Positions 19,200 through 30,701 are shown, counted from the first letter of the stretch. The stretch: DNA of 64,000 bases from Prorocentrum cordatum (GCA_963575745.1 CAUYUJ010012558.1:1050203-1114202), one strand, 5' to 3'. Translations and numbers: made by a program. The notes: generated by a model not told the origin, from the letters alone.

Positions 19200-20040
19200 T
19201 TGCCTGAGCCTGTTGCTGACCATGTCGGCTACACGTGGGAGTGACACCCTAAGCCTAGGCGAGAGTGAGGCTGAACCGGAGCACGCGCGCCGCTGCCAGC
19301 GCGTCGGACTCAGCCATCTGGGGGCCCCCGGTGCGCCCGCACTACACGTCACCCCAGCGGAGGGCCACTCTCGCGTGTAGTCCACTATGCCCCTGCCCAC
19401 GCCCCGGCCCGACGAGGGGCCAGAGGTGGCATATGGAGAAGACTCTGGCCTCCGAGGCCACGTTTGTTGCATCCACACTCTGCCGCACCTGGCGCCAAGG
19501 GGTCCCTTTGGCAACTCACGGGGCCCCCATACCGTCTTGCAGGCTCCTGCGAATCGACGCTAACTGGCGCTAGTCGACATTACATCGACGCGAATTCGAA
19601 GCTCATCCACGCCAAACCACCGCTACATCGGCGCGATCTCTTTGACTGCCTGACGCTAGTCGACGCTAATGCGCTTCCTCAGAACGAAATTACGAAGACA
19701 TGCAAGGCCCTCATGATTTGCCACAGAAGAACTTGTTATATTGTGGTGTCTGGGTAATGGCCGCTACCTTGGGGCGGGCAGGGGGGGCTGGGGCCCTGGG
19801 CACTGGCAGCGCGTGGGCCGGGTGGGGCGCGTCGGGGCGGGAGCGCGCTGCGATCGCCGTAGTAAACGCGCTAACGCCGTTATGTGGGGAGGTCCAAGAC
19901 TCCACGTGGGGGTCCAGGGCCCCCCTCTGCGCACGATCGCTAGGGGGGACACTGACGATACGCACTAGAGGATGACTTAAATGATCCAAGTGAGAGACCC
20001 AACCGCATGCCGTATGAAGGAACGCATTCTGTGGTCGCTT
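19200..20040. other. No supported gene
   Basis: Contains GCTAGTCGACATTACATCG- and GCTAGTCGACGCTAA-type words around 19560-19670 that look like a small diverged repeat. No gene seen. Confidence 0.35.
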
Positions 20041-20289
20041 GGAGGGGGGGTCTTTGGAAACGGACCCCCCCCCTCCTCCCCTACTTTTCCTCTCTCCCTC
20101 TCCTCGGGCCGGCGCCTGCGTCTGCGGCGGCTGGCGGCGGCGGCGGGGACGACGACTTCCTTTTCTGGGCCGGCGCCGGCGCCTGCGGCGGCGGGCGGCG
20201 GCGGCGAGGAGCGTCGACGAGGACGACGGCGACGACGATGACGACGACGACGACGCTCCGACACTGTGCCTTGGTTTTGGATCAGAGTC

Positions 20290-20395
20290 CTACTGAATGC
20301 CCCTTGGGGTCTCGTCGGAGGGCTCTCGGGGGCCTCTGAAGGGCATTTGTGCAGCTCCTGGGCGCCTCCTGGGCGTCTCGTGGGGCCTCTCTCAG
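20290..20395. repeat. GGCCCCCAAGA family, reverse orientation
   Basis: CCTTGGGGTCTCG, GGGGGCCTCT and CTGGGCGCCTCCTGGGCG words match the reverse complement of the 11-bp family. Confidence 0.55.
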
Positions 20396-21245
20396 GTGGT
20401 GGTGGAGGTGGTGGGCTGTGGTGGTGGTGATTGTGGTGGCGGTGGTGGTGGTTGTGGCGGTGGTGGTGGTGTGGTGGTTTGTGGTGGTGGCAGTGGTGGT
20501 TGTGGTGGTTGTGCCGGCAGGTTGTGGTGGTGGTGATGGTGGCGGTGGCGGTGATGGTGGTGCGGTGATTTCTGGTGGTGGTGGTGATGGTAGTTGTGGC
20601 GGTGGTGAGTTCAGGTGGTGATGGCAGTGGCGGTGGTGGTGTGGCGGTTTGTCGTGGTGGTTGTGGTGGTGGTAGTGGTTGTGGTTGTGGTGGTGGTGGG
20701 TGGTGGTGGTGCTGGTGGTGGGTTGTCGTGGCGGTGGTGGTGGTGGTACTGGTGGTAGTTGTTGTTGTTGTTGTTGGTTGCGGTGGTGGTGGTAGTGTGG
20801 TGGTTTGTGGTGGTGGTGGTGGCGGGTTGTGGTGGTGATTGCGGTGGTGGTGGTGGTTGTGGTGGTGTTGGTGTGATGGTTTATTGTGGTGGTGGCGGTT
20901 GTGGTGGTGGGTGGTGGTGGTGGCGGTGGTGGGTTTTTGTGGTGGTGGTGGTGGCGGTGGTGGTGGTGGTGGTGGTGGTGTGGTGGTTCGTGGTGGTGCT
21001 AGTGGTGGGTTGTGCTGCTGGTAGTGGGTTGTGGTTGTGGCGGTGGTGGTGGTGGTGTGGTAGATTGTGGTGGTGGTGGTCGTGGTGGTGGGGTTTTGTG
21101 GTGGTGCTGGTGGTGAGTTGTGGTGGTGGTGATTGTGGTGGTGGTGGTGGTAGCTTTGGTGGTGGTGGTTGTGTGGTGAGTTGGTGGTGGTGGTGGGTTG
21201 AGATGGTGGTGGTGGTGGTAGTGGTGGTGGTGGAAGTGGTGGTAA
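20395..21245. repeat. 850-bp (TGG)n array
   Basis: Almost unbroken GGT/GTG repeat on the plus strand with single-base variants. All three plus frames are open as Val/Gly/Trp polymers. Strongly G-rich on one strand, so G-quadruplex formation is possible. Confidence 0.9.
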
Positions 21246-21345
21246 TCGTCGCTGCGTCCCCGCCGTCGGCGCGGAAAGGGGGGGTTTGGACCCCCCCCCT
21301 TGGGCTGCCTCTGGTCATCGTCGCTGCGTCCCCGCCGTCGGCGCT
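21245..21345. repeat. Short direct repeat
   Basis: ATCGTCGCTGCGTCCCCGCC followed by GTCGGCGC occurs at about 21243 and again at about 21317. Confidence 0.75.
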
Positions 21346-21589
21346 GCTGGCGGCCGCTAGCGCCGGCGCCGGCGCTGGCGCAAGCAGGGGGAGGCGGTGG
21401 TTTGAAGCACCCCCCCCTGGAAGGGGGGGGGGTCGGGAAGGTGGGGGGAGTTTAGGGGGGAGGGGAGTTCCCCTGGTTCTGATCGACGGCGCCGAAAGTT
21501 GGGGGGGGGATTGTTCCCAAGGCAATCGCCCGTGAAACGCGCTCTCTCAAACACGTGCAAATGTGAAACCGCGTTGTGGGTACCGCTTT

Positions 21590-23030
21590 CGGTGGAGCTC
21601 CTTATGATGCCACGAAGCGCGTGAGCGCTGTGCTGTAGTGGGTGGGGGAGACGCATGCGGCCGCGGCCACTGGGGTCTTCGGTGGAGTTCCCCACGGGGT
21701 TAAAAAATGTTGTGCTTCGTGGGGGAGACGCATGCGGTCGTGGCCACTAGAGTGTTCGGTGGAGCTCTCTTTGGTGCAACGGAGCGCTGAAGTGGGCGGA
21801 AGGGACGCATGCGGCCGCGGCCACTAGGGCCTTCCTTGGAGCTCCCTCTGGGGCCTTCGGTGGAGTTCCCTGTAAGGCCACGAAACGGTGTACTGAGCAG
21901 AAAAGGCGCATGCGAACGCTTCCTCTGGGGCCTTCGGTGGATGCATGCATCTGAGGCTTCCGGGGTCTTCGGTGGAGCCCACTCAGGGGTCACAAAACGT
22001 TGTATTTCGTGGGGAAGACGCATGCGGCCGCGGCTACTGGGGCCTTCGGTGAAGCTCCCCACGGGGCCACGAAGCGTTGAACTGGGTGGGGGGACGCTTG
22101 CGGCCGCGGCCACTGGGGCCTTCCCTGGAGCTCCCTATGGGGACACGAAGCGCTGCACTGGGTGGAAATACCGCATGCGAACGCTTCCTCTGGGGCCTTC
22201 GGTGGAGCTCCCTATGGGGCCACGAGACGGTGTACTGGGCGCGGGATCCGCATTCGAGCGTTTCCTCTGTTGCCTCCGGAGGAGCTGCCCATGGGGCCAC
22301 GAAGCGCTGGCGCGGGAAACGTAAGCAGAAATCGCCTGTGGAGCTCCCTATGGGGCCACGAAGCGCTGATTTGGGCGAAGGGACCGCGTAAGAACGTTGC
22401 CCCTGGTGCCTTCGGTGGAGCTCCCTCTAACCGCATGCGAGCGTCCCCTCTGGGGCCTTCGGTGGAGCTGCCCATGGGGCCACTAGGCGCTGTATTGGGC
22501 GAGGGGGCCGCATAAGAACGTCGCCTCTGGGGCGTTCGGTGGAGCTCCCTCTGTCTGGGACCACGAAACGGTGTACTGGGTGTGGGAACCGCATGCGAAC
22601 GCCCCCTCTAGGGCCTTCGGTGGAGCTGCCTATGGGCCCACGAAGCGCTGTACTGGGTGGGGGATCCGCATGCGAACGCTGCCTCTGAGGCCTTCGGTGA
22701 AGCTGCCTCTGGAGCCACCGAGCGCTTTACTGGATGCGGAAACCGCATGCGAGCGTCCCCTCTGGGGCCTTCGGTGGAGCTCTCTCTGGGACCACGAAGC
22801 GGTGTACTGGGTGCGGGAGCCGCATGCGAACGCCCCCTCTGGGGCCTTCGGTGAAGCTGCCCGTGGGGCCACGAAGCGGTGTACTGGGCGGGGGAACCGT
22901 GTGCGAACGCTCCGTTTGGCCCCTGCGGTGGAGGTCTCTATGGGGCCACGAAATGATGTACTGTGTGGGGCCTTCAATAGAGCTCCCTATGGGGTAACGA
23001 AACGCGTGCGGGGTGTGCCGAAATCGTTGA
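21590..23030. repeat. Satellite, monomers of about 77 bp, diverged
   Basis: Each monomer carries GGGGCCTTCGGTGGAGCTCC, then ATGGGGCCACGAAGCG, TGTACTGGG and CCGCATGCGAACG. A complete unit at about 22190 counts 77 bases. Monomers differ by several substitutions and by length, so the array is old. It is the same family as 24029-25041. Confidence 0.85.
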
Positions 23031-23039
23031 TACCGACTA

Positions 23040-23564
23040 AACCGGACAGTGCCTAGGCCTGTTTTCGACCCCGGTTATGCCAGCGCCAATGCTGAATTTA
23101 ACCTCCCAGGAGTTGCACCCTAAATTGTGTGTGTGTGTGTGTGTGCTCGGTCGCGTCTGGGCATTCTGTAATCTGCTCGGCAGCGTTTGGGCCGACGTGT
23201 TCGCTGTGAGGGGCACGGCGCCGTCCGTCGCGGGGGCGGCGGATTCCGTTGCGAGAGCGGCGACCCTCGCTGGCGGTGGCGGCCAGCCAGTAGTGGGGAA
23301 GCTGTGCTCCTCACGCAGGCGGAGATCACTACCGCCTGAGACCGATCTTCAAGGACCTCGGCAAGCGGTGGACATTGATAGATTTGCCCCCCCCCCCCCC
23401 CCCAATGGCCCGAACACCCCAACGCACAGATCTGTGTGTATGTATATGTACACACATGCATATATGTTTGTGTTTCTATAGAAAGAGAGAGACAGAGAGA
23501 GAGAGAGAGACAGAGAGAGAGAGAGCGAGCGAGAGAGAGAGAGAGAAAAACAAAAAACAAGAGA

Positions 23565-23600
<36 letters not shown>

Positions 23601-23655
23601 AAAAAAAAATTAGCCTGGCGAAGGACCCAACCATATGCAGTTGTGAGTACCGTAA
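23040..23655. repeat. Spacer with (GT)n, an 18-base C run and (GA)n
   Basis: GTGTGT at about 23130, a C run at about 23388-23404, and GAGAGA/GACAGA from 23480 to 23608. No gene seen. Confidence 0.6.
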
Positions 23656-23659
23656 TTGT

Positions 23660-23730
23660 GAATATCTTCTTCGGTGGCGCTCCCTATGGGGCCACGAGCC
23701 GTATGAGGGGTGTGCCGAAATGCGTGGCAG
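23660..23730. repeat. Isolated satellite monomer
   Basis: TTCGGTGGCGCTCCCTATGG followed by GGCCACGAGCCGTATGAGG and GGTGTGCCGAAATG: a single unit of the 90-bp type outside the array. Confidence 0.7.
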
Positions 23731-24028
23731 TGTACACAACACGAACGAAGACGATAGGTCCGAATATGAAAGCTTGAGCGCGTGCGAGTCGGATCGCGAG
23801 CGAGTCTGATTATGAATGAATCTGCGCGCGATTGATTCTATTCGCATGAATGCGTGCATGGATACGCCCAGTGTAAATGTATGTATACGACTGTGAACAG
23901 TTTGGGTCTGCGTGACTCTCGGTACTCGTGACTCTGAGCGTCGCCTCTGCAGGGGGCTTCCCTGGGAACCCCGACGGCAGCGCCCGCGCGCCGCGACGCC
24001 CATGTCGGCACGCCACACACCTGGTGTG

Positions 24029-25041
24029 CGGGACGCATGCGGACGGCAGCACTGGGGCCTTCGGTGGAGCTCCCTGTGGGGCCACGAAACGTGTGAGGGG
24101 TGTGCCGAAATGGGTGTGCGGGACGCATGCGGACGGCAGCCATGGGGCCTTCGGTGGAGCTCCCTATGGGGCCACGAAACGTGTGAGGGGTGTGCCGAAA
24201 TGGGTGTGCGGGACGCATGCGGACGGCAGCACTGGGGCCTTCGGTGGAGCTCCCTGTGGGGCCACGAAACGTGTGAGGGGTGTGCCGAAATGGGTGTGCG
24301 GGACGCATGCGGACGGCAGCCATGGGGCCTTCGGTGGAGCTCCCTATGGGGCCACGAAACGTGTGAGGGGTGTGCCGAAATGGGTGTGCGGGACGCATGC
24401 GGACGGCAGCACTGGGGCCTTCGGTGGAGCTCCCTGTGGGGCCACGAAACGTGTGAGGGGTGTGCCGAAATGGGTGTGCGGGACGCATGCGGACGGCAGC
24501 CATGGGGCCTTCGGTGGAGCTCCCTATGGGGCCACGAAACGTGTGAGGGGTGTGCCGAAATGGGTGTGCGGGACGCATGCGGACGGCAGCACTGGGGCCT
24601 TCGGTGGAGCTCCCTGTGGGGCCACGAAACGTGTGAGGGGTGTGCCGAAATGGGTGTGCGGGACGCATGCGGACGGCAGCCATGGGGCCTTCGGTGGAGC
24701 TCCCTATGGGGCCACGAAACGTGTGAGGGGTGTGCCGAAATGGGTGTGCGGGACGCATGCGGACGGCAGCACTGGGGCCTTCGGTGGAGCTCCCTGTGGG
24801 GCCACGAAACGTGTGAGGGGTGTGCCGAAATGGGTGTGCGGGACGCATGAGGGGTGTGCCGAAATGGGTGTGCGGGACGCATGCGGACGGCAGCACTGGG
24901 GCCTTCGGTGGAGCTCCCTGTGGGGCCACGAAACGTGTGAGGGGTGTGCCGAAATGGGTGTGCGGGACGCATGCGGACGGCAGCCATGGGGCCTTCGGTG
25001 GAGCTCCCTATGGGGCTACGAAACGTGTGAGGGGTGTGCCG
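24029..25041. repeat. Satellite with 90-bp monomer and 180-bp higher-order unit
   Basis: About eleven 90-bp monomers. Two versions alternate exactly: one has GGCAGCACTGG with CTCCCTGTGG, the other GGCAGCCATGG with CTCCCTATGG, giving a 180-bp higher-order repeat. A short deleted unit lies at about 24841-24868. Near identity means recent amplification. Since 90 is a multiple of three, several frames on both strands stay open for hundreds of codons. These are not genes. Confidence 0.95.
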
Positions 25042-25109
25042 AGAGCAGAGGCAAGGAGGGGGAGGAGGGAGGAGGGCGAGGAGAGGAGGAGGAGGAGAGG
25101 AGGTGGGAC

Positions 25110-25170
25110 GCGGGGCGCTGTCTCTTCAAAACGAGGACCCAACACCACAGGATGGTTGGGAAAAAAAAGG
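25110..25170 (+). repeat. Dispersed 60-bp repeat L, copy 1
   Basis: GCGGGGCGCTGTCTCTTCAA, AACGAGGACCCAACACCACA and GGATGGTTGGGAA match the reverse complement of 37484-37545 with few differences. Confidence 0.75.
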
Positions 25171-25399
25171 AGAGAGAGAGAGAGAGAGAGAGAGTGGGGC
25201 CGCCGAGGACGCTTCACGTTGCAGCCCCGTGCCGCCTCGTGAGCTCTCATAGGTGCCCCGTGCGCTGGGTGGGTCCGCCGAGTTTGCGCCGCCTTGCCGC
25301 TCGTGCTCCGTGGGCGCTCGTGGACGACGCGTGATTGCGCCACGTTGCTGGCCGTGTCGCCTCTTGCGCGCTCGCGGGCGCCCCAATTCGCTGAGTTTA

Positions 25400-25650
25400 C
25401 ACCACATACCTTGAATGACATAGCTTACACCGCATAGCTTACACCGCAGAGCTTGCACGACATGCATCCCACCACATACCATTCACATAATAGCTGTCAC
25501 CTCCAGCTCACACTGCTTATGTTACACGTGGTTGTATAAGTTATACCGCGTAACTTCAACCCCCAGAGCTCCCACAATCTAGCTTAAACGGCATAGCTTA
25601 CACCACTTACCTTCCAGCGCATAATTTCCAACTCCGCAATGCAATAATTC
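25400..25650. repeat. 15-bp degenerate array (CATAGCTTACACCG)
   Basis: Variants of ACATAGCTTACACCG in tandem, diverging to the right. A similar texture returns at 63250-63420. Confidence 0.65.
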
Positions 25651-25654
25651 GTTG

Positions 25655-26005
25655 TAGAAGGTCCACGCGGCTAGCATACATAGACACGTATATCTATGTA
25701 TACCGATTCATATGCACATGCGTGCATATACAATTTCTAGATATAGATATGTATGTGCGAGCGCATCCATATCCATATCAACCGCCTGTCGAGGTCATCG
25801 AATATCGATGCCCCAGACGGTGCTTATGTATTCATTCCCGCCTCGGACCCTGGGGAACCCATCGTATCGACGATGTAGAGAAAGATAATGGTGTTCTCTC
25901 TCTCTCTCTCATTCTCTTCGACCATCTGATCGCGGGCTCAGGGCCCACGCCCCCCCCCCGAGATGGGATGGGTCCCAGGGTCCTCGGGCCCTCCCCCCCC
26001 CCAGA
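25655..26005. other. No supported gene
   Basis: A/T-rich part with TATATCTATGTATA-type words at about 25690-25790, then C runs at about 25952 and 25990. Confidence 0.35.
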
Positions 26006-26007
26006 TG

Positions 26008-26090
26008 GGATGGGGAGGAGGAGGAGGAGGAGGAGGAGGAAGAGGAGGAGGAGGAGGAGGAGGAGGACGACGACGACGACGGCGATGACA

Positions 26091-26122
<32 letters not shown>

Positions 26123-26165
26123 AACGACGACGACGACGACAACGACGACGACGACGTCGACGGCA
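26008..26165. repeat. (GAG)n passing into (GAC)n
   Basis: Purine GAG array to about 26066, then GAC/AAC array to about 26162. Confidence 0.9.
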
Positions 26166-26523
26166 CCACCAGCGGCGGCGGCGACGACGTCGAGCACCGG
26201 AGCTGTCAACATGATGCCGATCCCAGCCGCACGCCGCACCCACACCGCACCCACAGGGGGGGAGGGAGGGTGGGAGGAGGACTTTGGCGTCACCCCGCAC
26301 ACACCCACAGCAACACACCACACCCACACCACATCCACAGGGGGGGGAGCCACCACGCCACGCCCACGCCCACAGGGGGGGGGGAGGGGGGGCATCGCGC
26401 GGGGGATGGGGGGGGGGCCGATGGCATTAGCATTGGGGGGGGGGCCCAAACCCTCGACCATATATGTATAGAACAGGGGCGGGGTCCGAATCAGATGGCT
26501 CCCCAGGCGGTCGAGGAACATAC

Positions 26524-26577
26524 CTCCCCAATCTCCGGCAGGCCTGCGGTGACGACGTCGAAAACGACGATAGCCAT
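26524..26577 (-). CDS. Possible first exon of a DEDD-type (DnaQ-like) exonuclease
   Basis: From the ATG at 26577 the minus strand reads MAIVVFDVVTAGLPEIGE, exactly 18 codons, followed at once by GTATGT, a strong splice donor. The string resembles exonuclease motif I, FDxETTGL, of the DEDDh family (RNase T, DnaQ), with Val in place of the catalytic Glu. The remaining motifs would lie in exons outside what I can recognise. It could be a relic or a coincidence. Confidence 0.25.
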
Positions 26578-26599
26578 GCCTGTACGTGATGACGGTGGC

Positions 26600-27690
26600 G
26601 GCAGGAAGGCTGGAAAATAACACCCAGCCTGTGCGAGTGCGAGCGCAGGTGTTTGATGGCAGCGTCGCAATGCCCGCAGCATTAAGGAGTGAAGAAACAC
26701 TTCAGGGCTGGCACCTCCAACAGCAGCTCGGTACGTTGTAGCTCGCGCGTTGAGCTGGGCAGGTGCCGGATTCTTGTGCGAGAGAGACTTGCATGACGCA
26801 GCGGTGGAGGTGTCTCCGTAGACTCTCGCAGGAATGACAAATAATATGGTTGTCGGCGGGCGCAAAACGGGCAGCGGCAGAGTATATAAGAGAACGCATC
26901 CTCGCGCTGGAACCGATGCGTGCGACCAGAACCTAGCCAGAATTGACAATCCAGCTTCGGTCCTGGAGAAGAACCACCGTGCGTGTCCCTCGCATACCTG
27001 TCTGCTCGCAAGAACGTGGAGGAGGAGGAGGAGGAGGAGGAGGAGGAGGAGGATAATCGAGTCCAGAGTGCGGCGGGAGCGCAGAGGAGGAGGAGAAAGC
27101 GCATGAGGGGATGAAGAAGACAAGGAGACGGAGGATAAGATATGATAACACAGGACAGGACAGGATAGGATAGGACTCGGCCTTGCGCGTGTGGGGGGAT
27201 GACGCTGCTATGCGCGTGTGATACTCGAACAAACGACTACCTCGAACGGTCGCGTATCTACTATACGAGATTACGGGTAACGCGTGCCGTGCAGCACTCG
27301 ACACACCGGTATCGGGCTGTTCGCAAGATACAATGTCACTCGCAGGCTGGGGGGGGGCACCCCCCTGCCCCAATGGGGCCGAAACCTCACGGCACTGCGC
27401 GCGCCAGAGGCACCCACCCAACCCAGAAAACAAAATATAACAGCAGTGTTTATAATCAAGGTCGGGCCCCGCGGGCATTTGATTGGCGAGTGACGGAGCG
27501 GCTCCTTCGGGGGGGCCCGGGCCGAAGACGAGGAACGCCGATCTGCGCTCTGACTAGTCAGCGGACGCACGCGCCTGCCTGGTCGAACGAGGCGGGCACG
27601 GCCTGCTTGAGGTGATGTAGAGCAGCGGCAGCGAGATAACGAACACAACCACGACCATTACCATGCCCGACGAGACGAGGGGCACCCAGC
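26600..27690. other. No supported gene; small microsatellites
   Basis: (GAG)n at about 27012-27053 and AGGACAGGATAGGAT words at 27150-27172. Open frames without motifs. Confidence 0.35.
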
Positions 27691-27696
27691 ACAACT

Positions 27697-27908
27697 GGTC
27701 ACGGTCTGGGAACCTGTCCTGTCTCTGTGGAGGCCAGCTGGCCGTACTCTGCAAACGCAAGCTGTTTAATCATAATTTGCACGCGTACAATCTATTCCAA
27801 TAGAGCGGTCTGGGAACCTGTCCTTTCTCTGTGGAGGCCAGCTGGCCGTACTCTGCGAAAGCAAGCTGCCAAATCATGACTTGCACGTGCACAATCTATC
27901 CCAAGAGA
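27697..27908. repeat. Tandem duplication of about 106 bp
   Basis: CGGTCTGGGAACCTGTCCT followed by GTGGAGGCCAGCTGGCCGTA begins at about 27701 and again at about 27807. The copies are about 90 percent identical. Confidence 0.85.
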
Positions 27909-27978
27909 GATGCCACCAAGAGCCATAAGTCAAAAGGAACCTTATCAATATTGTATGTTCCCCGCGCCCGAGCACACA

Positions 27979-28112
27979 TAACGACGAACGAACCGAGGCA
28001 GGCCTAGGATTTGAAAGCGACGATCTGGCTGCTCATAAAGCCAGCGCCCAGGAGGGGCTTCTCCCGAGTCCACCAGCGTTGGCGACGAACGAACCTAGGC
28101 CAAGCCTAGGAT
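27979..28112. repeat. Direct repeat pair bounding about 70 bp
   Basis: CGACGAACGAACCGAGGC followed by CCTAGGATT at about 27981 and CGACGAACGAACCTAGGCC followed by CCTAGGATT at about 28082. Confidence 0.7.
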
Positions 28113-28179
28113 TCAGCAGCATGCTCTCTGGCAGCAACACGAGCCTTCAATGCCGCCAGTCGAGTCTGCCACGTGTCCG

Positions 28180-29609
28180 TCACTTCTGTTTGCCCTTGAC
28201 GTTGCTGCCGAGCTTATGTTTGTCCAACATCCGCTGTGCCAAATTCTCCAGATGGCCCTGAGGCGCCGCGCCCTGCTTGAGAGTGCCGCCCATGCCCTTG
28301 AGGAGCACCACCGTCGCGCTCTCGATCACCAGCTTGGAGTAGGTCGTGGGCTCGCCCAAATCGTGTCGTCGTTGTAGCACTTCTTGCATCGGAAATGTCG
28401 GATCGATGAGCCGACCTCCTGCATCCGTCCACTATGTGTGATATTGCCGTAGAATAGACGCACCACTTCCAACGCTTCGCCCCCGATCTTGAGGCTCGAC
28501 TCCGTTTCCACTAAATATTTGTACCCTGCGCGCGCTACGTGCAAGCGTGGCGGTCCCAACTTGTCCTTCACGTCGGGGAGTCCAACAGCGTCGGCGTATA
28601 CTGGCGGGTCTGGAAACCACGACAATCGGCGCCGTCGTCGGGAGGATCACGCTTACCCAGATTACTGCTGCCACATCTCGAAGAAGTTGAGAGTGCATGC
28701 AGAAACCTTTTTTTCAGGAGGAGGCTCAGCGCCGCTGTCACGTCTTTTGTTCTGAGACATCTGAGAGCTACCTGTTGTAATGTGTCCTCCGCGTCGCCTG
28801 CCGCCTCCGCCACCGCCTTGCGTTGTTTTGCGATCCTCGCCTCCTCTTCGCCGCCACGGGGGGGTTCGCCTTTCCGCTTGCCGAATTCGACGAACGCCGA
28901 CAAGGCCATCGTGGCAATTTCGCTGCTGCCCGTCGCCATGGGTTCTTCTATCTGCACCTCCGGTTGTGGAAGAAAGCTGTGTGAGCGTATGTGTACTTGA
29001 AGGTCGTATAGAGTTTGAGCCCAATGACTACATGCATGACACTGTAGATCTCGAGGGTTATCCACACCTTGCGCCAAGAAAGAGCTCCTCCCACGACTGC
29101 GTATGTTTTTTGTTAAGAACCTCACGACGTGTCTCTCAGCGTTCTCTTTCGTGCTCAGCAATTAGCAGCGGAAACATTGATTGGTGACCGGTAAGAGAGC
29201 CGTTTCATTCCGTATCCGATGCGCACGGCCAGCGTGGAGGAGGAGCGCCTTCATGGTGCAGAACTTTTCGTTGCACTTGGCGCCCGTGCTGAGCACTATA
29301 TTGCAGACGAACTGGCCCTCCTGGGCCGTCTCCTCCTCCGCCTCGGGAACCTCTGGAGCCTCTGGGTTGTGCTCGGGAGTGGCGAGCGACTTAGAGTGGG
29401 CCGCTAACCGCAGGACCGTGAAGTCCAAGAAGGCCCAGTCCCTGTACTCATGGATGCATAGCAGCTTCACAAGGGGTAGCCCGAGGGGAGCAGCTCCGAG
29501 AAGTCCTCACAGTGTCCGTGTGCGTAAGGTCCTCCAGAAGCTGTCGAGCCCAGGGGTTGGCCTTCGGAGTGAGGTTCCGGTCTTCGTCGATCGTGTAGAA
29601 ACTTCCCAT
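28180..29609 (-). pseudogene. C2H2 zinc-finger protein gene with frame breaks
   Basis: The likely start is the ATG at 29609 (MGSFYTIDEDRNLTPKANPW). The frame then continues through KLLCIHEYRDWAFLDF to three finger-like parts: a C-x9-C ... H-x4-H region (FVCNIVLSTGAKCNEKFC ... LLLHAGRAH), CFRC ... ENAERHV, and a classical C-x2-C-x12-H-x3-H (LQCHACSHWAQTLYDLQVH). A GT-AG intron of 47 bases fits at 28610-28656 (donor GTAAGC, acceptor TTTCCAG), joining SNL to DPPVYADAVG in frame. The last part includes HFRCKKCYNDDTIW and ends LDKHKLGSNVKGKQK with a stop at 28180. Faults: a TAA at 29162-29164 inside the second finger, and single-base breaks near 29510, at a G run 29473-29476 and at CCC 28355-28357. 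Either a decayed gene or an error-bearing sequence of a live one. Target unknown. Confidence 0.65.
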
Positions 29610-29699
29610 CGCCCCCAAGATGCATGCTCTAACCTGACGGTGGGCTTCTGGAAGGCGTGCCCACCTCTAAAGCCACCGAAGACGGCGGACACAAGACGG

Positions 29700-30130
29700 C
29701 GGGAGAGGAGGAGGAGGAAGAGGAGGAGGAGGAGGAGGAGGAGGAGGAGGAGGAGGAGGAAGAGGAGGAAAAGGAGGAGGAGAAGGGAGAAGGGGAGGAT
29801 AGGGGAGGGAGGGAGGAGGAGGGGGTTGGAGACAAGGGGCGCATCGCAGGGGCGGGTAGGCGGGAGTGGGCATGCGAGCTGGGGAAGACTACAAGTCAAT
29901 CCCTCCGCGCTGTCTCTTCCAACTCCTCGACGTGCAAGCCCCCTTCCTCATCGTCCTCCTCCTAGTCCTCCTCCTCGTCCTCATCGTCCTCCTCCTCCTC
30001 CTCCACCTCCTCCTCCTCCTGCTCCTCCTACTCCTCCTCCTCCTCTCCTCCTCTCCTCAGGCGATCTCCCGTCCTCGTCCGCTCCTCCTCCGCCTCCTCC
30101 TCCTCCTCCTCCTCATCCTGCCGCCCATCT
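29700..30130. repeat. (GAG)n and (TCC)n arrays facing each other
   Basis: GAG array at 29703-29810 and TCC arrays at about 29950-30055 and 30085-30115. Complementary, so potentially cruciform. Confidence 0.85.
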
Positions 30131-30289
30131 TTCGTCACTTCCTTCTCCCTCCTGCCAGGCTCTTCCCTTTCCCCCATCCCTCCCTTCCCCCGCCCTCCTG
30201 CCAGGACGGTGAAAACACGGAGGGTATGCCGTAGGGGGAGGATGAGGACAAGGAAGGAGTGGGAGAAAGATGACGGAGCACGACGACGA

Positions 30290-30631
30290 CGACGACGGTG
30301 GCGGCGGCGGCGACAGCGACTACAGCTGACGTCGTCAAGAGGCCTCTGGAGGTCTCAAGGTGTAAAGAGATTTCGATACCTCCTAGGACCTCCAAAGGCC
30401 CCATGAGAGCTCCAGACGCCTCCGGAGACCCCCAGAGGCCTCGGGGACATCTTGGGATCACCCAGTCGTCGTCACGATACGTTGATCCTCGAATCTCGAC
30501 CGACGACTCCCTGCACCAGGGCGGGCTCTTCATGGCAGGCCGGGGGAGGCGTAGAAGAGCCCACGGACGTTTTCTGGAGCCAGCGCAGGCGACAGGCAAG
30601 CCACGAGGGCTGCCAGTCACGTGGGCCACGT

Positions 30632-30667
<36 letters not shown>

Positions 30668-30668
30668 A

Positions 30669-30701
<33 letters not shown>

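Noticed and set aside
24029-25041. Regular repeats that might suggest a CRISPR array
   Set aside because: Units are contiguous 90-mers with no unique spacers, and the DNA is eukaryotic in character.
23476-25334. Very long open frames (up to 503 codons) on both strands across the satellite
   Set aside because: The 90-bp unit is a multiple of three, so stop-free frames repeat automatically; no unique coding part.
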